DNA from: Cupriavidus necator
GTDB lineage: Bacteria; Pseudomonadota; Gammaproteobacteria; Burkholderiales; Burkholderiaceae
Direction of reading: 5' to 3'
Assembly (NCBI RefSeq): GCF_013141915.1
Contig: NZ_SROX01000011.1
Location: 124,001-188,000, forward strand
DNA length: 64,000 bases
Both the position numbers and the translations under genes were made by a program. The notes beneath the pieces were generated by a model, which was not told where the DNA came from, searched no databases, and saw nothing but the letters and a program-made list of their open reading frames with translations. Positions 8,822 through 18,100 of the stretch are shown in pieces; position 1 is the stretch's first letter, and each line of letters begins with the position of its first letter.

Positions 8822-9733
8822 TCAGGGTTCGATATGGTTGCCCGCGGCACGCTCGGCGCCCCAGGCCAGCCGGGTCTTGCTGGCACGTGCAAAGATGCGC
8901 TCGAGCGCGTCGCCGTCGCCCTTCTCGATCAGCGTCTTCAGGTGCGCCAGCACCGACTGGTAAGTATTCAGTTCGCGCAGTAGCGCCTCGCGGTTGGCCA
9001 CGCAGATATCGCGCCACATTTCCGGCGACGAGGCAGCGATGCGCGTGAAGTCGCGGAAGCCGCCACCGGCAAAATCCAGCTTCAGCGCCGCATCCTCGGC
9101 GTTGGCCACCTGCGCCACCAGCGCGTACGACAGCACATGCGGCAAATGGCTGACCGCGGCAAACACCGCGTCGTGCTGCACCGCCGACATCACGTGGCAA
9201 TGCGCGCCGGCGCTTTCCCACATGGCGCGCACGGCGGCCACATCGGCGCGCGCGTTTTCCTGCAGCGGGCACAGCACGGTCTTCTTGCCCTCGTACAGGT
9301 CCGGCAAGGCGGCCTCGACGCCGTTGAGCTCGCGCCCGGCGATCGGGTGGGCGGGCACGAACTGCGCGGCCTTGTCGCCCAGCGCGGTCTTGGCGGCGAT
9401 GATCACGTCGGACTTGGTGCTGCCGGCGTCGGTGACGATGGTGCCCGGTTGCAAGTGCGGCTCCAGCGCGTGCAGCAGCGCGAAATTCTGCGCCACCGGC
9501 GCGCACAGCACGATCACACTGGCGCCGCGGGCGGCATCGGCCAGCGTCGCCGCCTCGTCGATCACGCCCAGGTCCAGGGCCTTCTGCAGCGAAGCGGCCG
9601 AGCGCCCGACCCCAACCACCGTGCCCACCACGCCGGCGCGCTTGAGCGCCAGCGCTAGCGAGCCGCCGATCAGGCCGACGCCAACAATGACAACACGGGA
9701 AAAATGCAATGCACTCACAATCACAGGCCGCAA
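8822..9733 (-). CDS. tyrA: Prephenate dehydrogenase
   Basis: A 303-residue protein with N-terminal Rossmann motif GVGLIGGSLALALK (residues 17-30), the acidic linker motif TDAGSTKSD, and FVPAHPIAGRE, the substrate-binding signature of the family. It oxidatively decarboxylates prephenate to 4-hydroxyphenylpyruvate for tyrosine. There is no chorismate mutase domain here; that activity is on the neighbouring pheA product. It lies 49 bp upstream of aroA and 72 bp downstream of hisC. Confidence 0.94.
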   Translation of the reverse strand: MRPVIVSALHFSRVVIVGVGLIGGSLALALKRAGVVGTVVGVGRSAASLQKALDLGVIDEAATLADAARGASVIVLCAPVAQNFALLHALEPHLQPGTIVTDAGSTKSDVIIAAKTALGDKAAQFVPAHPIAGRELNGVEAALPDLYEGKKTVLCPLQENARADVAAVRAMWESAGAHCHVMSAVQHDAVFAAVSHLPHVLSYALVAQVANAEDAALKLDFAGGGFRDFTRIAASSPEMWRDICVANREALLRELNTYQSVLAHLKTLIEKGDGDALERIFARASKTRLAWGAERAAGNHIEP

Positions 9734-9805
9734 GCGGCAGTAGTTCGGTTCAGACCGAAGTCAATCAATGGGCGGCAAATCCACCGGCGTTTGCAGCGAC
9801 CGGGC

Positions 9806-10936
9806 TCAGGCCAGCGCCCGCTCCAGTGCCGCGATGAACGCCGCGTTTTCTTCCGGCAAGCCGATGGTCACGCGCAGCCAGCGCGGCAGGTTGTAATTGC
9901 CCACCGGTCGCACGATCACGCCCTGTTTCAGCAACGCCAGGTTCACGCGCGCGCCGGCGCCGTCATCGTCGCCCACGCGCACCAGCACGAAGTTTCCGGA
10001 GGACGGCACGTATTCCAGGCCCAGCCGGTCGAAGGCCTGCGTCAGTTGCCGCTTGCCGCTGCGGTTCAGTTCCGCGCTGCGGCGCAGGAAGTCGGCATCG
10101 GCCAACGCGGCGATTGCCGCGGCCTGCGCTACGCTGTTGACGTTGAACGGCTGGCGGATGCGGTTCAGCAGGTCGGTCAGTTCCGGCTGCGCCACCGCGT
10201 AGCCGATGCGCAGCCCCGCCAGACCGTAAGCCTTGGAGAACGTGCGCGACACCATCAGGTTGGGGTAGCGGCGCACCCAGGCAATCGCATCGTATTGCTG
10301 GTCGGCATCGAGATATTCGTTGTAGGCCTCGTCCAGCACCACCACGACATGGCTCGGCACCCGCTGCAGGAACGCTTCGATCTGCGCGGCCGGCAGGAAG
10401 GTGCCGGTCGGGTTGTTGGGGTTGGCGATAAAGACCAGGCGCGTATCCGGCGCCATCGCCGCGGCCATCGCGTCCAGGTCGTGGCCGTAGTCGCGCGCGG
10501 GCACTTCGATCGCGCGTGCGCCGATCTCCTGCGTGGCCAGCGCGTACACCGCGAACGAGTACTCGGCATAGACGATCGACTGGCCCGGCTCCACCAGCGC
10601 ATGCGCGGCCAGTTCCAGGATGTCGTTGCTGCCGTTGCCCAGGGTCAGCCAGTCGGCGGGCACGCCGAAGCGCGCCGACAGCGCACCCTTCAAGGCAAAG
10701 CCGTTGGCATCGGGATAGCGGCCCAGTTCAGCAACCGCAGCGGCCACCGCAGTGCGGGCCGATTCCGGCATGCCCAGCGGATTCTCGTTGGAGGCGAGCT
10801 TGACGATGCCGGCCTCGTCCAGGCCGAACTCGCGCGCCACTTCGGAAATCGGCTTGCCTGCCACGTATGGCGAAATCGCCCGCACATAATCCGGCCCGAA
10901 TACCGTAGCGCCGCCTTGCTTGCCCTGCTCTGCCAT
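9806..10936 (-). CDS. hisC: Histidinol-phosphate / aromatic aminotransferase
   Basis: A 376-residue fold-type I PLP aminotransferase. The PLP lysine is in SRTFSKAYGLAG (Lys about 235), with NPNNPTGT (172-179) and DEAYNEY (202-208) upstream. The sequence fits the HisC family. It sits between pheA and tyrA rather than in a his operon, so it is probably the second, aromatic-pathway paralogue (hisC2) that aminates phenylpyruvate and hydroxyphenylpyruvate. That assignment rests on context. Confidence 0.9.
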   Translation of the reverse strand: MAEQGKQGGATVFGPDYVRAISPYVAGKPISEVAREFGLDEAGIVKLASNENPLGMPESARTAVAAAVAELGRYPDANGFALKGALSARFGVPADWLTLGNGSNDILELAAHALVEPGQSIVYAEYSFAVYALATQEIGARAIEVPARDYGHDLDAMAAAMAPDTRLVFIANPNNPTGTFLPAAQIEAFLQRVPSHVVVVLDEAYNEYLDADQQYDAIAWVRRYPNLMVSRTFSKAYGLAGLRIGYAVAQPELTDLLNRIRQPFNVNSVAQAAAIAALADADFLRRSAELNRSGKRQLTQAFDRLGLEYVPSSGNFVLVRVGDDDGAGARVNLALLKQGVIVRPVGNYNLPRWLRVTIGLPEENAAFIAALERALA

Positions 10937-10964
10937 CTCGTCTCCTTGTGCTGTCCTGGCTGTC

Positions 10965-12128
10965 TTACTTGCTCGACGGATACGAGCCCAGCACCTTCAG
11001 GTAGGCGGCGTTGCGGCGCAGGTCTTCGATCGCGCGCGCCACCGCTGGTTCATGCTGGTGCCCTTCCACGTCGACGTAGAAGTAGTATTCCCACGCGCCG
11101 CTGCGCGCTGGGCGCGACTCGAAGCGGCACATCGACACGCCGTTCTCGGCCAGCGGCGCCAGCAGCTGGTACACCGCGCCGGCCTTGTTCGGCACGGACA
11201 GAATCATCGACGTCTGATCGCTGCCTGACGGCTCGGTCTCATAGCGGCCGATCACGGCAAAGCGCGTGCGGTTGTGCGGATCGTCCTGGATGTGCGTGCG
11301 TACCAGGTGCAGGTGATAGCGGTTGGCGGCGGACTCGGCGGCAATCGCGGCCACCGTAGGGTCTTCGCTGGCCATGCGCGCCGCTTCGGCATTGCTCGAC
11401 ACCGCCTGGCGCTCGAGGTGCGGATAGTTGGCGGTCAGCCAGTGCTGGCACTGCGCCAGCGCCTGCGCATGCGCGCGCACCACCGTGACGCCTTTCATGT
11501 CAGGCGTCGACGCCATCAGGTTGTGGTGCACCTTGAGTGCGATCTCGCCGCTGATCTTCAGCGAGGTCTGCAGGAACAGGTCAAGCGTGCGCGACACCGC
11601 GCCCTCGGTGGAATTCTCGACCGGCACCACGCCGTATTCGACCGTGCCCGCCTCGACCGCACGGAATACCTCGTCGATGCTGGGACAAGGCACGCCCGAC
11701 ACCTCGTGGCCGAAATGCGCGTACAGCGCCTGCTCCGAGAACGTGCCGGCCGGGCCCAGGAACGCTACTTCCAACGGCTTCTCCAGCCCGCGGCAGGCGG
11801 ACATCACCTCACGCCAGATTGCCGCCACGCTGTCACCGAGCAGCGGCCCGGGGTTGGCGCCCTGCACCTTGCGGATGACCTGCAGCTCGCGCTCCGGACG
11901 GAACACCGGCGCGCCGTACTTCTTCTTGACCTCGCCCACTTCGAGCGCCAGCTTGGCGCGGCGGTTCAGCATCGCCAGCAGCTCGCGGTCCACGGTATCG
12001 ATCTGCTCGCGCAGCGGGCCCAGCTCGACCGACAGCTTGCGCTCGGCATCACTCAGGTGGCTGTCGCCGTTCTGCGGCGCATTGGGCGGCGTCTCCTCGC
12101 GCGCGGGGGTGCGGTCTTGGCTTGTCAT
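10965..12128 (-). CDS. pheA: Bifunctional chorismate mutase / prephenate dehydratase
   Basis: A 387-residue protein with three parts: an AroQ-type chorismate mutase (about residues 35-115, LREQIDTVDRELLAMLNRRA), a prephenate dehydratase (about 117-295, opening FLGPAGTFSEQAL and containing the catalytic NRTRF motif), and a C-terminal ACT domain (about 305-385) with the phenylalanine-binding ESRP motif. It makes phenylpyruvate from chorismate and should be feedback-inhibited by Phe. It begins with a 30-residue low-complexity leader. It lies between serC and hisC. Confidence 0.95.
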   Translation of the reverse strand: MTSQDRTPAREETPPNAPQNGDSHLSDAERKLSVELGPLREQIDTVDRELLAMLNRRAKLALEVGEVKKKYGAPVFRPERELQVIRKVQGANPGPLLGDSVAAIWREVMSACRGLEKPLEVAFLGPAGTFSEQALYAHFGHEVSGVPCPSIDEVFRAVEAGTVEYGVVPVENSTEGAVSRTLDLFLQTSLKISGEIALKVHHNLMASTPDMKGVTVVRAHAQALAQCQHWLTANYPHLERQAVSSNAEAARMASEDPTVAAIAAESAANRYHLHLVRTHIQDDPHNRTRFAVIGRYETEPSGSDQTSMILSVPNKAGAVYQLLAPLAENGVSMCRFESRPARSGAWEYYFYVDVEGHQHEPAVARAIEDLRRNAAYLKVLGSYPSSK

Positions 12129-12233
12129 GTTGTATCAATCCGGTGGGCCGCCGGGGGTGGCGGCCAGGAAAACTGCCCGCGCGGGCCGGCATGCCGTGCC
12201 TGGCATGCGCGGGCCCGCCCGCGGGAATGCGCG

Positions 12234-13391
12234 TCAGGCGGAGGTCCGCTCGAACTCGCGCATGAATTCGATCAGCGCCATCACGCCTTCCAGCGGCATG
12301 GCGTTGTAGATGCTGGCGCGCATGCCGCCCACGGTCTTGTGCCCCTTCAGCTGCACCAGGCCGTTGGCCCGCGCTTGCTGCAGGAACGCCTCGTTGCGCG
12401 ATTCGTCGCCCAGGAAGAACGGTACGTTCATGCGCGAGCGGCAGCTGGGGTGGATTTCATTGCGATAGAAATCGCTCTGGTCGAGGTAGTCGTACAGCGC
12501 CGACGCCTTGGCGATATTGCGCTGTTCGATCGCGGGCACGCCACCCTGGCGCTTGAGCCACTGGAACACCAGGCCGGCGATATAGATCGCATAGGTCGGC
12601 GGCGTGTTGTACATCGAGTTATGCTCGGCCACCTGGCGCCAGTTGAATGCCGACGGGCAGAGCGGGTGGGCATGGCCGATCAGGTCCTCGCGCACGATCA
12701 CGATGGTGACACCGGCCGGGCCGATGTTCTTCTGCGCACCGGCGTAGACCACCTGCACGCGCGACCAGTCGACGGGCCGCGACAGGATATGGCTGGAAGC
12801 ATCCGCCACCACGACGCGCTCGCCCTTGACCTGGCCGATATCGGGAATCTGCTGGAACTCCACGCCGACGATGGTCTCGTTGGTGCACAGGTGCACGTAG
12901 CCGGCGTCGTCCGACAGCTTCCAGTCCGCCACGTCGGGAATGCGATGGTATTTCTGTGCCTCGCTGCTGGCCGCGATATTGACCGCGCCATAGCGGCGGG
13001 CTTCCTGCTCGGTCTTGACCGACCAGGTGCCGGTGATGACGAAGTCGGCCTTGGGTGCGTCGGCATGGCGCAGGCGCATCAGGTTCAGCGGCACGATGCC
13101 GTTTTCGCCGATGGCGCCGCCCTGCAGGAACAGCACGCGGTAGTTGGCGGGAATATGCAGCAGCTCGCGCAGGTCGGCGATGGCCTGGTTGTGGATGCCT
13201 TCAAACTCGCGGCTGCGGTGGCTCATTTCCATCACCGAAACCCCGGTCCCGCGCCAGGACAGCATCTCCTCGGCAGCCTGCTGCAGCACTTCGGGGGGCA
13301 GCGCCGCCGGGCCCGGCGAGAAGTTGTAGACGCGTTCGGCCAATGCACGCTGCATCATGCCGGCAAGAGCGGGATTCTGGGGATCGTTCAT
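12234..13391 (-). CDS. serC: Phosphoserine aminotransferase
   Basis: A 385-residue class V aminotransferase. YNFSPGPAALP near residue 22 opens the SerC fold and the PLP lysine is in YAGAQKNIGPAG (Lys about 221). It converts 3-phosphohydroxypyruvate to phosphoserine for serine, and its side activity on 3-hydroxy-4-phosphohydroxythreonine serves pyridoxal phosphate synthesis. The order gyrA-DUF2059-serC-pheA is conserved in Burkholderiaceae. A terminator-like hairpin lies just upstream of the start. Confidence 0.96.
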   Translation of the reverse strand: MNDPQNPALAGMMQRALAERVYNFSPGPAALPPEVLQQAAEEMLSWRGTGVSVMEMSHRSREFEGIHNQAIADLRELLHIPANYRVLFLQGGAIGENGIVPLNLMRLRHADAPKADFVITGTWSVKTEQEARRYGAVNIAASSEAQKYHRIPDVADWKLSDDAGYVHLCTNETIVGVEFQQIPDIGQVKGERVVVADASSHILSRPVDWSRVQVVYAGAQKNIGPAGVTIVIVREDLIGHAHPLCPSAFNWRQVAEHNSMYNTPPTYAIYIAGLVFQWLKRQGGVPAIEQRNIAKASALYDYLDQSDFYRNEIHPSCRSRMNVPFFLGDESRNEAFLQQARANGLVQLKGHKTVGGMRASIYNAMPLEGVMALIEFMREFERTSA

Positions 13392-13405
13392 GAGACGGGG
13401 GGAAT

Positions 13406-13441
13406 GGAAAAATGGCTGCCGGTGTTACCCAAGCAGCCATT
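13406..13441 (-). terminator. Intrinsic terminator upstream of serC
   Basis: A perfect 9-bp stem AATGGCTGC/GCAGCCATT with a 13-nt loop, followed on the minus strand by TTTTTCC. It should end the gyrA/DUF2059 transcript, leaving serC-pheA-hisC-tyrA-aroA to a separate promoter. Confidence 0.65.
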
Positions 13442-13551
13442 ATCCCTCAAACCCGCGCCCGTTGGGCCCTGGGGGGCAGCCCCCCGGAGCCGGCGCCCGT
13501 CAGACAGCTATCGGACGGGCAGCGGCGGACCCGTTGCGGATCACGCCAGGG

Positions 13552-14115
13552 TCACTTCGAAGCAGCGGTGATTTCCTTCTCGGCGGCGTCGCGCATCGAC
13601 TTGCCAACCTGCGGGCCGTACTTCTGCATCATCGAGCCCCAGATTTCCTGGGTTGCCTTGCCCTGGTTGGCCATGAACTTCTGGCCGGTCGGCGACTTCA
13701 GGAAGGTGGTCAGGTCCTTCAGTTCCTGCGTGGTGTAGTACTTGCCGAAGGCATCGTAGTGCGCCTGGATGGCGTCCTTGCGGAAACCGTCGGTGTTGAA
13801 TGCCGTGCCGGCGCCGTCGACGATGCGCTGGACCGCGCCGTTCTTCTTCAGCTTTTCAACGGCGGCCTGCTTCTGCTTGTCGTTCAGGGTCTTGTTTTCG
13901 ACCAGCACCTGCTCGAGGACCAGCGGCGCTTCCTGCTTGGCGCCCTGCTGCCAGTTCTCTGCCTGGCCCTTCACAGCCTGGTCTGCCTGCATGACGGAAA
14001 GCAGTTCCTTGATGGCTGCCGTCTTTTCCGCGTCCTGGGCGTGGGCGTGCTGCGCCATCATGAAGGTCGGAACAAAAGCAGCCAGAACAGCGATACGTCG
14101 ATAGGTTTTGAGCAT
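13552..14115 (-). CDS. Secreted DUF2059 protein
   Basis: A 187-residue protein with an N-terminal signal peptide (hydrophobic IAVLAAFVPTFMMA, cleavage probably after AHA). The C-terminal half, AIQAHYDAFGKYYTTQELK then FLKSPTGQKFM, is the DUF2059 signature. It is mostly helical and charged, probably periplasmic; function unknown. It is a common companion gene between gyrA and serC. Confidence 0.85.
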   Translation of the reverse strand: MLKTYRRIAVLAAFVPTFMMAQHAHAQDAEKTAAIKELLSVMQADQAVKGQAENWQQGAKQEAPLVLEQVLVENKTLNDKQKQAAVEKLKKNGAVQRIVDGAGTAFNTDGFRKDAIQAHYDAFGKYYTTQELKDLTTFLKSPTGQKFMANQGKATQEIWGSMMQKYGPQVGKSMRDAAEKEITAASK

Positions 14116-14208
14116 TGTGACTCCCTGGTAAATACGTCCGTTTTAGTCGGACAGCCGCGAGGCGAGTTCCGGCTGGCGTCCTATTGTTGCAACAATTTAC
14201 GTTTTGTC

Positions 14209-16896
14209 TTACGGCTTGGCGTCGGCGTCCGCACCGGCAGCGCCTTCGGCGCCCTCGGCCCTTTCCGCGCCCTCGGCTTCGTCAGGCTCTTCGCCATTGC
14301 CGCCGTTGTCGGCATCGCTTTCCACGATGCGCTGCAGCCCGGACAGCTTGGTGCCTTCATCCACGTTGATCAGCGTGACACCCTGCGTGGCGCGGCCCAT
14401 CTCGCGGATTTCGGCCACACGCGTGCGGATCAGCACACCGCCGGTGGTGATCAGCATGATTTCGTCTTCGGGCGAAACCAGTGCAGCAGCCACCACACGG
14501 CCGTTGCGCTCGCTCGTCTGGATCGCAATCATGCCCTTGGTGCCACGGCCATGTCGAGTGTACTCGGCGATGGGCGTGCGCTTGCCGTAGCCGTTCTCGG
14601 TCGCGGTCAGCACGCTGCCGCGCAGGCCCGCATCCGCCGCCTCCTCAGCGGTCTCGGCCGGTGCCACCAGCATGGCGATCACGGTCTGGCCGTCTTCGAG
14701 GTTCATGCCGCGCACGCCACGCGCCTGGCGGCCCATCGGCCGCACATCGTTCTCGTCGAAGCGGACGGCCTTGCCGGCGTCGGAGAACAGCATCACGTCA
14801 TGCTGGCCATCAGTTACCGCGGCACCGATCAGGTAATCGCCTTCGTCGAGGTCGACCGCGATGATGCCGGCCTTGCGCGGGTTGGAGAATTCGGTCAGCG
14901 CCGTTTTCTTGACCGTGCCCCGGGCCGTGGCCATGAAGATGAAGTGCTCGGCGTCGAACTGCCGCACCGGCAGGATGACATTGATCTTCTCGCCTTCCGA
15001 CAGCGGGAACATGTTGACGATCGGCCGGCCCCGCGAGTTGCGCGAGCCCTGCGGCACCTCATAGACCTTCAGCCAGTACAGCCGGCCGCGGTTGGAGAAG
15101 CACAGGATGTAGTCGTGGGTATTGGCCACGAACAGCGTATCGATCCAGTCGTCTTCCTTCGTTGCCGCCGCCTGCTTGCCACGGCCACCGCGCTTCTGCG
15201 CACGGTATTCCGAGATCGGCTGGCTCTTCATATAGCCGCTGTGCGACAGCGTGACCACCATGTCCTGCGGGGTGATCAGGTCCTCGGTATCCAGCTCGGT
15301 CGCGTTCAGTTCAATCTGCGAACGCCGCTCATCCCCAAATTCCGCCCGGATTGACGTCAGTTCGTCGACGATGATGGAAGTAATACGCTCCGGGCGCGCC
15401 AGGATATCGAGCAGGTCGGCAATTTCCGCCATGATGTCGCGATATTCCTGGACGATCTTGTCCTGTTCGAGCCCGGTGAGGCGTTGCAGGCGCATTTGCA
15501 GGATTTCCTGCGCTTGCCCGTCAGACAGCCGGTAGAGGCCATCGGCCTGCATGCCAAAAATGGCGGGCAGCCCGTCAGGCCGGTACGAAGCCCGCCCGCC
15601 CGGGGTTTCCCCTTCCGCGCGAGCCAGCATCTCGCGGACCAGCGCCGAATCCCATGCCTTGCTCATCAGTTCTTGCTTGGCAATGGGGGGCGTCGGCGCC
15701 GCCTTGATGATCGCAATGAACTCATCAATGTTGGCCAGCGCCACGGCCAGGCCTTCCAGCACATGACCGCGCTCGCGCGCCTTGCGCAGCTCGAACACGG
15801 TGCGGCGGGTCACCACTTCGCGGCGGTGCGCCAGGAAGTACTCCAGCATCTGGCGCAAGTTCAGCAGGCGCGGCTGGCGGTCGACCAGCGCCACCATGTT
15901 CATGCCGAACGTGTCCTGCAGCTGGGTGTTCTTATATAGGTTGTTGAGGACGACCTCGGGCACCTCGTTGCGCTTGAGCTCGATCACCACCCGCATGCCG
16001 GACTTGTCCGACTCGTCACGGATATCCGAGATGCCTTCGACCTTCTTCTCGGTGACCAGCTCGGCAATGCGCTCCAGCAGCGTGCGCTTGTTGACCTGGT
16101 ACGGCAGCTCATCGACGATGATGGCCTGGCGCTGGCCGCGGTCGATATCCTCGAAGTGGGTCTTGGCGCGCATCACGACGCGGCCGCGGCCGGTGCGGTA
16201 GCCTTCGCGGACGCCCTGAATGCCATAGATAATCCCGGCGGTCGGAAAATCCGGAGCCGGAATCAATTCAATCAGCTCATCCACGGTCGCCTGCGGGTTG
16301 CGCAACAGGTGCAGGCAACCATCGACGATTTCATTCAGGTTATGCGGCGGGATATTGGTGGCCATGCCCACCGCAATACCCGACGACCCATTGATTAGCA
16401 GATTGGGAATACGGGCCGGGAGAATCGAAGGCTCTTTTTCAGAGCCGTCGTAGTTGCTGTCGAAATCGACGGTTTCCTTGTCGATGTCATGCAGCATCTC
16501 GTGGGCGATTTTCGACAGGCGGATTTCGGTATAACGCATGGCCGCGGCGTTATCACCGTCCACGGAACCGAAATTCCCCTGGCCATCGACCAGCATGTAG
16601 CGCAGCGAGAAGTCCTGCGCCATGCGCACGATAGTGTCGTAGACTGCAGTATCACCGTGTGGATGGTACTTACCAATCACATCTCCGACGATACGGGCCG
16701 ACTTCTTGTAGGCGCGGTTCCAGTCGTTGTTGAGCTCGTGCATCGCAAACAGCACGCGCCGGTGCACCGGTTTCAGGCCATCCCGGACATCGGGAAGCGC
16801 GCGCCCGACGATCACGCTCATGGCGTAATCCAGGTAGGAGCGGCGCATTTCCTCTTCTAGGGAGACCGGAAGGGTTTCTTTTGCGAATGGATCCAT
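14209..16896 (-). CDS. gyrA: DNA gyrase subunit A
   Basis: An 895-residue protein. The winged-helix/tower N-terminal half carries the catalytic tyrosine (Tyr122, RYTEIRLSK) and the quinolone-resistance region GDTAVYDTIVRMAQ, with Thr at the position of E. coli Ser83 and Asp at 87; Thr83 is what I would expect in this family, so it need not mean acquired resistance. The C-terminal beta-pinwheel has the GyrA box as QKRGGRGK. The tail is an acidic Glu/Gly/Ala repeat. With GyrB it introduces negative supercoils. Confidence 0.98.
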   Translation of the reverse strand: MDPFAKETLPVSLEEEMRRSYLDYAMSVIVGRALPDVRDGLKPVHRRVLFAMHELNNDWNRAYKKSARIVGDVIGKYHPHGDTAVYDTIVRMAQDFSLRYMLVDGQGNFGSVDGDNAAAMRYTEIRLSKIAHEMLHDIDKETVDFDSNYDGSEKEPSILPARIPNLLINGSSGIAVGMATNIPPHNLNEIVDGCLHLLRNPQATVDELIELIPAPDFPTAGIIYGIQGVREGYRTGRGRVVMRAKTHFEDIDRGQRQAIIVDELPYQVNKRTLLERIAELVTEKKVEGISDIRDESDKSGMRVVIELKRNEVPEVVLNNLYKNTQLQDTFGMNMVALVDRQPRLLNLRQMLEYFLAHRREVVTRRTVFELRKARERGHVLEGLAVALANIDEFIAIIKAAPTPPIAKQELMSKAWDSALVREMLARAEGETPGGRASYRPDGLPAIFGMQADGLYRLSDGQAQEILQMRLQRLTGLEQDKIVQEYRDIMAEIADLLDILARPERITSIIVDELTSIRAEFGDERRSQIELNATELDTEDLITPQDMVVTLSHSGYMKSQPISEYRAQKRGGRGKQAAATKEDDWIDTLFVANTHDYILCFSNRGRLYWLKVYEVPQGSRNSRGRPIVNMFPLSEGEKINVILPVRQFDAEHFIFMATARGTVKKTALTEFSNPRKAGIIAVDLDEGDYLIGAAVTDGQHDVMLFSDAGKAVRFDENDVRPMGRQARGVRGMNLEDGQTVIAMLVAPAETAEEAADAGLRGSVLTATENGYGKRTPIAEYTRHGRGTKGMIAIQTSERNGRVVAAALVSPEDEIMLITTGGVLIRTRVAEIREMGRATQGVTLINVDEGTKLSGLQRIVESDADNGGNGEEPDEAEGAERAEGAEGAAGADADAKP

Positions 16897-17330
16897 TGCG
16901 GCGTGGTTTATGCGGCAGGTTTAAGCGAATGACAGGCCCTTTGGCACGCGGCGCCGGTGAGCGCCTGACGGCTGGGCAACGTGCCATTCTAACATGCCGG
17001 CACCCCCTGCCCGCGGCTCTCCAGAGGGGCCGCGCAGGCGCCCGCGGAGGCCCGCACTGAAACCCGGAATCCCTGATGCCACAAGGCTTTGCGGGCGACA
17101 CAAGACCCATGTTGCACAAACACCACAGGCCCAAAACCCATGCGGCGAATCGAATATATTTACTTCTTAGGAAACGACCCTTGTGGCACAATTCCCCAGC
17201 GAAGAGCCAGACATTGTTCGAAGTGGAGCATCCACCACATCGAGAATGTTATACTCCGAAGAATGTATGACTTGTTTTCGTCCATTTGCTCGCAGTAACC
17301 CTGCGGTGATCTCATCCTGAGAGGAGAAAT
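16897..17330. other. Divergent gyrA / ompA intergenic region
   Basis: A 434-bp stretch with no convincing gene. It must hold the leftward gyrA promoter and the rightward ompA promoter. The right half is clearly more A+T-rich than the flanking genes; TATACT at 17250-17255 is a good candidate -10, but I could not place a convincing -35. A strong Shine-Dalgarno (AGAGGAGA) lies before the ompA start. Confidence 0.5.
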
Positions 17331-17984
17331 ATGAAAAAATTTGCCAAGCTCGCGCTCGTTGCAGCTACCGCAGTAATGGCTGCATCCGCTCAAGCTCAGT
17401 CCGTCCCTTATGAAAAGAAGGCAGTGAACGACAACTGGGGCAACGGTACGAGCGAGTACGTGTGGAAGAATGGCACGAACGAGCTCTGCTGGCGCGACAG
17501 CTCCTGGACCCCGGCCACGGCCAACGCGCTGTGCGACGGCGCCCTGGCACCGGCCGCACCGGCACCGGCACCGGCTCCGGTGGCTCCGCCGGTCGTCTCG
17601 AGCGAGAAGGTCACTTTCGCTGCTGACACCCTGTTCGACTTCGACAAGGCTGTGCTGAAGCCCGAAGGCAAGGCCAAGCTGGACGACCTGGTTTCGAAGC
17701 TGCAAGGCATCACCCTGGAAGTCATCATCGCCGTTGGCCACACCGACTCGTTCGGCTCGGACAAGTACAACGATCGCCTGTCGATCCGCCGCGCTGAATC
17801 GGTCAAGGCTTACCTGGTGAGCAAGGGCGTTGAAGCCAACCGTGTCTACACCGAAGGCAAGGGCAAGCGCCAGCTGAAGGTTGATCCGAAGTCGTGCAAG
17901 GGCAACCGCAAGTCGCAGATCGCCTGCCAGCAGCCGAACCGCCGCGTGGAAGTCGAAGTGGTCGGCACCCGCAGCGCACGTTAA
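17331..17984 (+). CDS. ompA: OmpA-family outer-membrane protein with C-terminal peptidoglycan-binding domain
   Basis: A 217-residue protein: signal peptide residues 1-22 (cleavage after SAQA), a short domain of about 45 residues with two cysteines (NELCW and NALCDG), an Ala/Pro hinge (about 67-82) and an OmpA_C domain (about 88-215) with DTLFDFDKAVLKPEG, VGHTDSFGSDKYN and NRRVEVEV. It lacks the 8-stranded barrel of E. coli OmpA, so it is the small OmpA-like type that tethers envelope to peptidoglycan. It is monocistronic: strong RBS, terminator 22 bp after the stop. Confidence 0.88.
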   Translation: MKKFAKLALVAATAVMAASAQAQSVPYEKKAVNDNWGNGTSEYVWKNGTNELCWRDSSWTPATANALCDGALAPAAPAPAPAPVAPPVVSSEKVTFAADTLFDFDKAVLKPEGKAKLDDLVSKLQGITLEVIIAVGHTDSFGSDKYNDRLSIRRAESVKAYLVSKGVEANRVYTEGKGKRQLKVDPKSCKGNRKSQIACQQPNRRVEVEVVGTRSAR

Positions 17985-18005
17985 TCGGAACCCTTCCGAT
18001 CCAAG

Positions 18006-18034
18006 AAGCCCAGCGCAAGCTGGGCTTTTTTTTT
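18006..18034 (+). terminator. Intrinsic terminator of ompA
   Basis: A 9-bp stem AAGCCCAGC/GCTGGGCTT with a gcaa loop, followed by a T-tract. Textbook form, directly after ompA. Confidence 0.9.
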
Positions 18035-18100
18035 GGTACAGTTGCCTGGACTGTCCCCTTTCATCACCCGCCGCGGCCAGCGCCGCCGGACCCGCATACG

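Noticed and set aside
14209..16896. Quinolone-resistance substitution in GyrA (Thr at position 83)
   Set aside because: Thr83 is a usual residue in this bacterial family as far as I know; Asp87 is unchanged, so I do not call resistance.
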